Made by a program: the position numbers and the translations under genes
Assembly (NCBI GenBank): GCA_013398175.1
Contig: VZRZ01007879.1
Span: 187,138 to 251,137 of the forward strand
From: Climacteris rufus
Lineage: Eukaryota > Chordata > Aves > Passeriformes > Climacteridae
Direction of reading: 5' to 3'
DNA: 64,000 nt
Notes under the pieces: model-generated
Database searches by the model: none
Told to the model about the DNA's origin: nothing
Seen by the model: the letters and a program-made list of their open reading frames with translations, nothing else
Shown: in pieces, positions 12,801 through 24,800 of the stretch
How the letters are laid out: each line of letters starts with the position of its first letter
Numbering within the stretch: the first letter of the stretch is position 1

Positions 12801-15800
12801 CCGATTCAGATTTTTAAATTTTTTGGGATGCACAGAGCTGGAGCAACTAAGAATTTGCAGATGCCATGATGATGAGCATTACGAGAACCTAGAGAAATTG
12901 TGTTAGCAACTATTTCACTTGCCTAACACTTGTATTAATATGTATATCTACATTGTGAGCATATTGAAAACAAATTCCAGTAAATTCAATTTCAGTGGTG
13001 ATGAAAAACAAAATTAATATTTTCTCTTAATAGCAAGATGTGGTGTAACTGAAATACCAAATGTTTGGAAAACTGAACTGATACTTTTTAATCTGTTAAG
13101 TTTCCCTGTGTTGTCCCACTCTGGTCGTTATCTTACTTCTGTTCAAATGCTCTACTGTTTTCAGTTTGGAATCTAGCTGTTGATGGGAGGAAAAGCTCTC
13201 TGATGTTACCACGTGTCATCAGATCCTCTGCTACTCTGCTCTTGTTCTTACCTCCAGCATATGCTCTTAGAGGTTATTTTTTTCAGAATTCCCTGCTTAC
13301 TTGCTTTGGAATTAGATCCATCTTCTAACTACAGCTGTTATTGGTATAGACATAAGACAAAGAAATTTCCTTAAAAAAGAACAAAGATTGAACTCCCAAA
13401 TAATCAACTATAACTGAGTAGCTATCAAAAGAATTGGATCTTTAAATTAAAGCATCAAACCTATCAGCTAATGATGATACAGTACATTGCCAAATGAATT
13501 AGCTATTTTTACTCACCTTCTAGGATATCCAGTTTTAAACAGAATTGCTGTCTGTATTGGTATCTCAAGTTCACCTGCTGACTTTATCACAAGGATTCCT
13601 GACAGGTGCATTATTAATGGCTAAAATAATTGCTTTTCACAAATCTGTCATTTTTCTAACTTTTATTAAAATACAAATTTGTTCGAAGCAAAACAACTTT
13701 TTCTGCTAGTGTCAACATGATACTGTTTCATCTACCACATGCTTATTCATAAAGATTTACATTTTATAGTACAGTACTTTTTATCCACCAAGATTTTTCT
13801 CTATATTAGGATTTTGCTACAAATACTGTACTGAGGTGTTCATGTTTGTGTAAATTTGAGTAATCTTTCGAAAGTATAACAGTTTCACTGCAAACAGTAG
13901 GATTAAAACTTGTTCTGTGTTCTGGTACTTTTTACACAGCAAAAGAATCTTATTAATTTGTAATAATTTGGAGGGGTTCAGTTGCTAATGATTAAACTGT
14001 TTCACAATTTTTACAGATAAACACAAGGACTGCTCTGGTGTAACTTTACATCTGACACATCAAAAGTGAGTATCTTTAAAAACGGTTACCTATTATGTTT
14101 TTTCATTGGAACAGAAAGTATGGATTCCTTTCAAAATGTGAAATAAAAATAATACACACCTCACATTTATTAAGAATTTTGAAGTCATGTCATCTGTTGG
14201 CAAAAATTTTCATTTCTGCTAAGAAACTTGACACAGTGGTGCTGTGAGTAGTGAGTTAATCCATCTTAAGAGCTTCATATTTAGAAATCTGGGATGAGAA
14301 CAGCAATTATGTAGATGATGGCTTTGTCCTATTTTATACCCTTCGCAGAAAATGCTTTAAAAATTGCAAGAAAAAAGGGAGGGAGAGAGGAACTGCTGTG
14401 AAACAGCTTTCTTCTCAGTAGACTTGTTTCAGATGTAATCCAGCATTTAGAAATTAGTGGTGTCAAATGGTGTTGCAAATTGTGTCACTTGCAGTTGTGT
14501 TTTTACTTGGTTACCAGAGCTTGGATTTTGCATTGCAGGCAGCCTTTGATTGCTGGAATGTATCTTATGATGTCTGTGAACACTGTCATACCACCAGGAG
14601 AGAAAGGTGAGTCATCAATCCACAAAGGGATTATATAATTTCAGCATCTGATCTATTTTATTGCTTACTGTGGAAGAAAATTTAGCAGAGACTTACTGAA
14701 TTTTAGATGGACAGATTAATTATTTAATTAAACAAATAATGAAAAATGTAGATATATTTAAGACTGTATCATATTTCGTGATGACTACATCAGTAAAGGC
14801 AATCAATGCTGTAAATACACAATAAGGTACAAAAAAAATGAGTATTTCTTTGACCTATTTTAATATTGTAGAAAAAATACCCTACCTATTTTCTAATTCC
14901 TCCTCTCCCTACTAAAAAGCCCTACAGTGTTTTAGACACTTCTTCATCTGCATTAGTCATTTATGAGATTATTGATTCTAGGAATTCTGTTTTAGTAAAT
15001 TAATTTCTGCCAGTAAGTAGCTGCTATTTAAGAATTTTATTCCTGTGTTCCTATTTGGCTAAAAGGAAAAAATGCTGAAAAATAAAATCATAAAAGAAAG
15101 TTTCCAAACAGTTTCTATTCAGAATCCTACTCAGTGGATTTTATCTGAAACTCAGCTTGGATACTCCCAATATCCTTTCTTCAGACTAGCATGGGATATT
15201 CTGTTTTAAGAAAGTTGAACACTGACTTTATTCTGCTATACCACGATTCTCTATTGGATAACTGAGAACACCATTTGTCCCAGTCACAGTCAGCTGCCTA
15301 AATAGGATGAGGTTGTCAAATGCTCAGCTGACTCCAACTGTTCAGTGAAGTCAGCAACTTGAAACATTTTAAAATTTGAATTGAAACAAAATATTTTGCT
15401 CTTCAGTATGAGAACATACCAAATTAATCCCCCACTGCCGCCCAAAATACTTGATCAATGTAGAAGTTTAATTTTTCAACTGGAGGAGTGAGGGAAAGAG
15501 GCAAACAAACAGTTCTGTGCCTGCTGATAACTGCCTTCTCATGTTCAATCGAATTTACAACTCCTAAGTGGAGCATGAAGTTTGTTAGAACAGGAAACAT
15601 GCAGATACCTCTCAGGCATCAGCAGAAGGATTTTTCTGTAGGCTCTTCTTAGGTACTGTTACTAGACCTAACACAAGTACTAGCCTGCAAACATTGATTT
15701 CTCTGAGTCACCCTACATTAGGGTCTGGCCCTTCCAATCAAGACCTCATTGTAAATTGTGTCAGTTTAAAATTAAATCGATTTATTTTGATTTTCCCTTG

Positions 15801-18800
15801 AGTAGACCACTTAACATAGCTATGTTTATTGTAAGCATGTCTCAACATAGTCTGTAAGCCAATGTATTCCTTTATTTTGTTAAATGGCAGTAGTGTACAC
15901 TGGAAGAAGTACTCCTGGCTTTCAATCAGAGAGATTTTATATGTATCTTAGCAGAGTAAGTAATTTTCAAGTGACCTGTACTATATTTTATTAGTTTTTC
16001 TTTGCAGTTGTCTTGAGATGGACACTGCAGAAGTATTTTTAGTAATAGAAATTATCTGTTATCTTTTGATAGCTGTTATCCAGTGTAGGTATATTATCTG
16101 TTGTCCAGTGTAGGTATATTTTTTGTAAGCCGTGCCAAATGAAGTACAGTAATTCAACTTTGTTTGATAAATAATGTGTTTGTCACTGTTTATTGCTGTC
16201 ATATTTTCACAGTGGTTGATGCAGACATTGCCTGCCATTACAAGAGGTTTCCAATGCACCTTTTTGCCTACAGGGTTCATACACACAGACTAGGTAAGAG
16301 TAACAGAGGAATATTAAATACTTAACAGAAAAATGTTGACAGTGCAACATATGTTTTTAAGTATATCTCATTTCTCATGCACATTGATATCTTATAGGTA
16401 AAGTAGTGAGTGGATACAGAGTGAGAAACGGTCAATGGACATTGATTGGTAGACAGAGTCCACAACTACCACAGGTTGGTTGAGTTATTTTACTTCCACA
16501 GGCAAATTTTAATGATCTTTGTTTCAAACTGAGAAGCTGGATTGGGAGTCACATACCCAGAGATTTGCATCAGGGTGTTTCTACTGGTTCAGTGCTGCTG
16601 TGCTCCTGGAAGTGAATGTTGCCAATTACTGTCACGATTAGATCAAAAATTAGATCAAAAATCATTCCAGATGTGTAGCACTGTCCTTCTCATCAGTGCT
16701 TATTGACACAGGGAGCACGAGGCACTTCCACTGATTGTGGTGAATCATCCTTCCTTTCAGGCCTTCTACCCCGTGGAACACCCGGTGGACGTCAGCTATG
16801 ATGACATCCTGGCAGCCAGATGTGTGTTCAGTGGGGAAGGCAGAACTACAGAGACACATATAGGGTAAATTTTATCTAACCGCTCCACTTCTTGACTGTT
16901 TTTTTCCCAGGGCATTGGTTACATGTAGAAATGTGTTTGTTTCATGTCTTCTTTCAAGGTAATTCTACAAAACAATTTCTGCCAGAATGTTTAGTTTTGC
17001 TGTCTGGTCTACTTAGGATCTAACTCTACACAATGTTCATTACTGTTTCTTATGTGAATATTCACTTTCCTGAAATGTTCAGAGCATTTCTCAAGTGAAG
17101 CTAGGCTGACAGACAACTTACTTACATGTTGGGCTGGTCTGCACTTAAGAGAAGGATCCAGAATATCATTTCTAGAAAATGTATTGTTTAATGAGGTGAC
17201 ATTATTGACTGTCTATAGTGAAATAATAAAGCTTCACAATTCTCTGAATTTATAGAAGCTATAAAATTCTGATATTTTGGCCTATTGTAAAATCTAACCT
17301 TAAAAATTCGTAATAATACATCAGCTACCTTTTTTCAGTATAAAAATGTACAGGCTTTTGTGAAAAACAATCAAACCAGAAATTACTAATAATGGTAAAT
17401 AGGAAAATCTGAACAGTATTAGTCATTGATGCTATTCAGCTGCAGGTGTCAGTCACAGCCCTGTGAGATCAAGCTGACAAATACAGCTGTAAAAATAGAT
17501 ATACTATTAATATTCTCTTAGCTGTGTCTGGTTCTTTGAACTGTAATTTAATGCATATGTAGAGATACGAAGATAACCTGCAGAAATCTCTCCATTCTGA
17601 GAGTGTGTGCTGCAACATTCCAAGGAAAGAGATTTTTAGTGCACTGGAACCCTAAGATTACATCTCAGTGGAGGGTTAAGGATTCAACATGGATTTATCA
17701 CCTTTCAGTGGGTAGTTAAAATACTGATGAGTAATAGCTGAAAAAAATGAATTGTGTAGAGGATTTTACAAATGTCGTGACACTAAGAAAATATATCTAA
17801 AACCCTAATTTAACTGTTGACCTTTTCATTCACATTCTCAAAGTTTCTGTCACATTTCTGTAACTTTCCCCATATGTGAATGTGTATTCTATGAATCATA
17901 CCAAAGTGTTTATTAGTATTGCCATTATTATTTTTAGTATTACTATTATTTATTTAGTATTATTATGTTTATGTATTATTATAAGTTTTACTTTGTCCCA
18001 CTGTGGGGAGGGCAGGACTGGGGGAGTGAGTGCCTGAGTGGTACTTAATTGCCACCTGAAATTAAATCACCACAAATGCTTGAACGCAGTAATGTGTGTC
18101 AGGTGAACCAGAGTCTGTGTGGTTCCCATATTCCATTTTCTACTGGAGTTTTAAAGAGGAAGCAATTACAGTGATGGATATTGGAGGTCCAGCAGTGAAG
18201 TTAATGCTTTCTAAAAGCTTAAGCAGAGCTTGCCCAGTCAGAGTCTCATTTTTGTGGTCTCCAAGGGATGCTAAACTTTCAACGCATGGAAAAATAACCA
18301 ATTACCCTTTTGAAACAGTCTCTTCTCCCATGTTTCCCTGTCTCCCCTCTGGCTTGTGTCATTATTGTTGCTATGGTGAATAAATGAATGCTGCAAGATG
18401 CTGCTGGAGAAGTCAGCACTGACGTCTTTTGCAAATATCTAATAGACCACCTCTGTGTCTTTTTTATGAGTGTAGGCTCACTGGTTAATTGTCAAAGCTA
18501 ATTAAAAAATTTTAATGTAAAACCTTATATTTTATGAACTTTTTTTAAAAAGTCTCAGCCTATTCCATTGTCAGGATTGTAGCTCTGATCAAAAGATACC
18601 AACCTGTATGGCAGAGGAAGAAGCAGATCACAGTTGCAAAGAGACTGTATATACTCTGCTTCACAAAGTAATATTTTTCAGAAAAAAAATATCTCTTGTG
18701 CCAGCTGTTTTTTCTATTGAAGACAGGATTATGTAGCAGCACAGAAGAGCCACTTCTGTTTCAAGTACATGCACAACATTCATCAAAGAACTGAATTTTG

Positions 18801-21800
18801 CTGGTGTTTAATCATTCCCCTTGCACTCATGTTTTTGTTACAGAAGCTTAGGAACAAGTTATTCTCAAGATGACAGTGCTATGTTCTCTTTAAGAGACAC
18901 TTAGGGTGTCTTAATATGTAATGAAATTAAGTTTTGCTGCTTTAGGACCAATGTGATTGGACAATAAATGAATGCACTTGAATGGGGGAAGGAGGAAGAT
19001 TTGTCACCAAAAACAGCCACTGAAATGAAACCTAGATGCTATTTGCAACAATTTAAAATTACATTTGTCCAAGATTTAGAGAGAAGTGTATGAATAGTGA
19101 TGTAATGAATGATACAGCTCTGTCATATTTCATCAGAACATGTGCACAGTTGATGACACAGTGGGGACTATGTGGAGTATACTGGGGAAATGAGAAGGAA
19201 GGGTAGTTTAAGGAGGTGATGCAGTTTTCTACAGAATCAAAACCAATTTTCTGAGGTACATGGGGAGTTTGCAGAAACTGGTTGTCTCCAATATAAACCA
19301 AAATAAACTTTTGATATTCACTGCAATGAAAGTATTGCCCATTTTAGTGTGAGACATCTAAACTTTTGATTGCAATGTTTTAAAATCCTATGAGACAAGT
19401 TGGATGAATTAAATAAAAGCTATTCAGATAATTGTTTTCTAAGTGACACATCTTTTCTGTGTTGTGCAGGGGTACAGCCAATGATGAAATGTGTAACTTT
19501 TACATTATGTACTATATGGAAGCCAAGCATGCTGTCTCATACATGACCTGCACACAGAATGCAAACCCTGAAATGTTCAGAAATATTCCACAGGAGGCAA
19601 ATATTCCTATTCCAGTCAAGTCTGATATGCTGAAGATGGCACACGGACATCATGAAGGTGAAAAATACTTTTAATCCATTTTATTCAAGTCACCTAATGC
19701 TTACCAATGTATTTCTCTGTGTTGTTTTGGTGTGCAAAATTTTCATAAAGAGGTAGTGCATAAAATTCAAAGTGCTGGTTAATAAAATCAAGGGATTCTG
19801 CTGTTGGTTTTGTTGGAAATGTCTGCCATTATCTTTTGTCCATTTCTTTCTAATGTTGTCCTTCAATTTCCAGCAGATTTTTACAGCTATGTGACCTGTG
19901 TGCCTTAAAGATCGGCCTCTTTTTCTGTGCCAAACTTTATGTTAACAGTTTCTTAATGTTTACCTTATCTACTGTCTATTTCCTACAAAATCAAATCAAA
20001 ACATTTCCATAGTTTTTTAGATCCACTGCATTGTTATGTAAGGAATCAAATGTTTACATTGAAGACTAGTAGGCGTAGAAGTTACAGCAGTAGTATTATC
20101 CAGAAGTAATCTAACTTGTATGTCTGTGTGGCAAGTACAAATCTTAGGTTTTTATTCCAGTTTTTTACTGCTGCATTGTTTGGTACAAGTGCTGTGGATA
20201 GATAAAAATTCCAAATGTTCATTTCAGAAGGGCATTTTTTCGCCAGTAGGGAGATAATTCCCTTCACATGCAGAGGTTAACAACATACTCTAAACCCATT
20301 TTTCAGAAACCAAGGATAGTGATACAAGTTCTTTGCTGCAGCAGGCCAAAAAAGAAGAGAAAGAGATTTTGGATCAGGGTATGTACTTGTTTATTTCTGT
20401 GTATATTACTTATTTCTATTTCTATGTTCTAAGTACAAATCTTAGGTTTTTATTCCAGTTTTTTACTGCTGCATTATTTGATACAACTGCTATTTATAGA
20501 TAGAAATGCCAAATGTTCATTTCAGAGGGACATCTTTCACCTGTAGGTAGATACTCAATTCTGTTCACATGCAGAGGTTAACATCATATGCTAAACCCAT
20601 TTTTCAGGAGCCAAGGATAGTGATGGAAGTTATTTGCTGCAGCAGGCCAAAAAAGAAGAGGCAGAGATTTTGGATCAAGGTATGTACTTGTTTATTTCTA
20701 TGTCAAGTAAAGGACTCATAAATGTAAAATACTGATAAATTATATCCTGATTTTTAATGAGTTATCCTCATTTTTAATGAGTTAATCTGTTTATCTGTAA
20801 TTGCTACTATTTGCTGTGTTCTGTAAAGCTAATATGATTGTGTGCTGTATAGAAAATGGTAAAAAAAAATTAGTTTACCACTGATCTCTAGCCTTGTAGG
20901 TAAAATTTCTAACTGCATTTTAATCTCATCAGGTTTTCCTGTTCTTTGTTAAATTGGGTAACAAAGGTTTTGATTTATTTGTACGTGCATGTATTCTGTA
21001 TATAACTATTTGCTATTACCTCTTCATTTCTCAGTTTGTATAACTATATAAGTATTAGGGAATAATGTTCTTATGCTTCACTGCTGGTTGTACATGCAGC
21101 AGGTTGAGTGCAGCTGATGTTTAATACTGAATTATTTTTCACTATATTTGTCTGTACATGCATATATGCATTATGGCTCACACAGAAATGTGTGTAGTAC
21201 TTAGTTGGAGGAAAAAGAATCCATGACTGCAGTAAAGGTTTTAGAAATATTCTTAATATTATTTATATTTCAGACACATCTTAAGACACACTTCAAAGCT
21301 CTTTTGAGTCATATGCTGTTAAATAAATATTGCCTTAGTATCAAGAGTGTTCTTGAGGCTGAGAAGACCTCATCAGTTACGGTTTCATACAATTTTCACT
21401 GAACAATGTTGAGGTTCAAGGACCAAACAAAGGCAGATTTTCTTTTGCTTTTAAGGAGAGCAGAGATTGGGCAAGGAGTGTTTAGAATTTTTGATAATAT
21501 CTCCTGAAGTGGTGAGATTTTCTATGTACTCTGCCATTTTTTAGAGCTAACTCAAATAATTGAGTTATGGTTACATAACCATGAGTTTCTGGAGTGTAAA
21601 ACCATCTTGACTGAAAGTACCTTGAACTACTAGAAACAACATTTACAATGCCATATCCAAAATTTGTCTCAGTCAATTCAAGATGTATTTTTTAAGAAAG
21701 AAAATTCAAAAATTTTAAGCCTGTTTCAGAGCTGAATGAGCTATCTGCTTACAAGTTTACACAATTTATGCCAACAATCTGCTTCACCCTTATGTTACTA

Positions 21801-24800
21801 ATAAATGCATTAGCATTTGGTTGAGGTTCTTGTTATCTGTGTGTTTCATTGAATTCATTATTGTTTGGAAAAAATGTTGAAACAAGGTCCTGCTGTTAAA
21901 ATCTTTTTCATTTGTCTTTGAAATGTGTTTTGAAAATGTTTCTGCAATGCAGTCTGGTTTCTGAGACCACTCTTCAGTATACATCCTCATTGAACGTGTT
22001 TCTATGGAAACACACAGCATTGTTTTGTCCATTTAAAATTAGTTGGGTCCATGATGTGAAATACCAAAACACAGTAGTTGCTGTGAGGGAATTTCATTTT
22101 GTGTTCTTAATTGTTAGCTTAAGATAAATTCCCTCACCACTTACAGGAGCCTGTCTTCAATTTTGTATTACGAAATACAGCTCTAACTTCAGTTGATTAT
22201 GTGTGAGTAAGCAAAAGGAGCAGGAAAAATCAGATCATGTTTGATTTTATTTAAATCAACTCTAAAGAGGGAAAGTTGGGTGGCTGGTTTAGAATGTGAG
22301 TTTTGGTTCTGCCAGCAGATGAGCAGCTGATGAGGTACACTGGGAAAACCAGGAGCTGAAATTGGTCTGCTAAAAAGTACCTAAAAAATTACGTAGAAAT
22401 TGGAGTCCAGTTTTGTGGGGCAAATAAGTTTTTATGCAGTAAATAAAAACTCAAGTAACTTCACTGAATTAGCCAGTATCAACCAAACCTGAGCAAGGCC
22501 TTAGTGACAGGAAAATTGTACAGTTTGGAAGGGGGAGGCAGTGGATCCCTGAGCTACACAGAAGCGAATACATACATCCGCTGAGGTTAAGGTCATTATA
22601 CAAATACATACTTGCACAAAGGTAGAGGACATAAGTCTTTCTCTTTAAGGTCTGGCGTGACATACTTTGTATGATAACCTTATCTACAAAACACAGAGAC
22701 ACCAAAACACAGGTTTTGATTAGTTCTGTTGCTGCTGAGCTCTTGCTCAATAAATTCAACCTTTGATTTGCTCTGAAGAAAGCACTTCAACAATTTTCCC
22801 ATCATTCTGTGTTTTATCTTGCATGTGTTTTTTTCTCTATGATTCATTCTGTTTTAGCAGCTTATTTTTCCCTCCTTAGTTTCAGGTAACTGAAGTAAAT
22901 ACTTCACTCAAACTGAAATGGGTGTTAAAGTGTTATGCTGCCATGGAGGTTCATACAAATCTGGAGTTAGAGGCATGGTCAAAGAGACAATTTTTATGTC
23001 AATACTCTTAAATCTAAGCATTTGCCTAGAAAGGAGAAAATAAAAGAAGCCTGCTATTGTGAAAGTATCTGCTTACAAATAATATGTATACCACATTTGC
23101 CTGGGCATAGATGTATCTCCAGTCACACACAGGATGTTTATTATATTGGTACCTCCAGCTGTTACCATTGCTTTTACATTAAATTTTCATTTTCATCATC
23201 TCCACTCATCAGAAGCATATTAATAAACGATGCAAATATATTGAAACAGGCAGTAACCATCACAAAGAGAACCACCACTCTGCATGAAAACAAAGCTAAA
23301 TCCCTGCTGTGTTAAAATTTAACTGAACTTATCTTAATGAAACTGACCTCATTATGTTGTTTCTGAAACAGCAGTGTCACTGTTTGGTGAAGATAAACTG
23401 TTCATAGGAAGTGAATTATTGTAGGAAATGCAATTGATTTAGACATTTGGTGTATTGGAAAATTTCCTGTTCATGCTGAAGCATAAAGTCCCTAGTAAAA
23501 CAAATATTATGAATGTTTGCTTCTTTTTTTTCATCAGTAGAAGTTTGATTAAATCGTACTCAATAGACACAAGAGTACAAAAGCCATTTATTGGTTAGCA
23601 TTCACCATCTCTACCTATGTCTTTACTTGTGGAAAACAAGAGGCCTAAATGTGTGCCATTCTGCTTGTTCATCAGTTTCCTGTGGCAGAGTATAGTGTAG
23701 TGTAGAATAGTTCAGGTTTGTTTTGGTATGCAAGCAGTGGAGCAGCCTTTACTACTGACAAAGTTTGCTGCTAGTGCACCTAAAAGCTGTACAGACATGT
23801 GCATATGAACAACAGCAGGAGTAATTTCTTAAAAAGGAAGGAGTAGACAGGTGATGGTTAATCAGATGTCCGCTATTTAATTTGTTGACTGGCTGATAAT
23901 TTGGTTTCTCAGTTTGTGTACATTGTAAACTTTCTGAAGCAGAAGGGGCAAATTTTTTTCTACTGAAACAAATATAATTATTTCATTATACTTATATTAT
24001 TATAATATGTATTATGTATATTAAATATAGTTAAATATAATTATGTTTAAATGGATTAAAGCAAAATCCAGGGTTGGTTTGAGCTAAAAATTCACTAGCA
24101 GCATGTAAGTAAAAAATCAGATTCTGGATTTTGCTTTTTAAAAGGGTATATGTGTACACATGTATACATCACATACACATGTATGGGAGAGAAAAGAGTG
24201 GGTTTTTCATTGTACTTCTGGTATTATGTTTGCTGCGACACTTTAAATGTTCATTTTTACTTCTGTCTGGCTTAGGGGATTTAGGAGTTAGTACTGAAAA
24301 AATAATGTATTTTGCCCCTGATGGTGGAATCGGAAGTAAGAGTCAAAATTGCAGTTGCTCTCAGCATTGCTACTGCCAATGGGGTTTTTTCATTTATCCC
24401 TCATTATTTCACGATGGCCATGAGACCAAGTTATCTTAGGAGTTCAATGGAGAAGTTCAATATAAGTGAACTTAAAATCTCTCTTTTGGAATGTCCCAGA
24501 TAGATTCAAGTGAGGTCCCTTTTTCACAGCTGAGTGTTGTAATTGAAATCCCATTAAAACCTTCTACATGTAAAATAATACTACAGTTTGAGTCCAGCAT
24601 TCAGATGTTAGCTTTTTTAAAGCTGAACTCTTCTGATGCAGTCATCAGAATTGCTGTCCTGGTGGTGAGATAGGTTGCATAGAAAACACCTCGTTGCATT
24701 TTTACCTGGTTTTGGAGATCAGAATGTGTAGAGTGAGCAAAATAGTAAACAACACAAAGAAAATAATATGGCTCCATAGCCTGAGGCAATTTGATGCTCT

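Larger units (their letters stand above)
20133..20705 (+). repeat. PAM: Tandem segmental duplication carrying a PAM exon
   Basis: Copy 1 runs from 20133 to 20430, and copy 2 from 20431 to about 20705. Both start with aagtacaaatcttaggtttt and contain the block ttcacatgcagaggttaaca, the acceptor stretch taaacccatttttcag, a 72-bp exon and the donor with gtatgtacttgtttatttct. By eye the copies are about 85-90% identical, with a few small indels (exon-to-exon spacing 301 bp, left-end spacing 298 bp). The 3' ends differ, so the right boundary is approximate. No third copy is found on either side. Confidence 0.93.

Noticed and set aside
24141..24186. Two copies of acacatgtat forming palindromic segments
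   Set aside because: Simple TA/CA-rich sequence; the inverted repeat is short and gives no support for a mobile-element terminus or an RNA gene.
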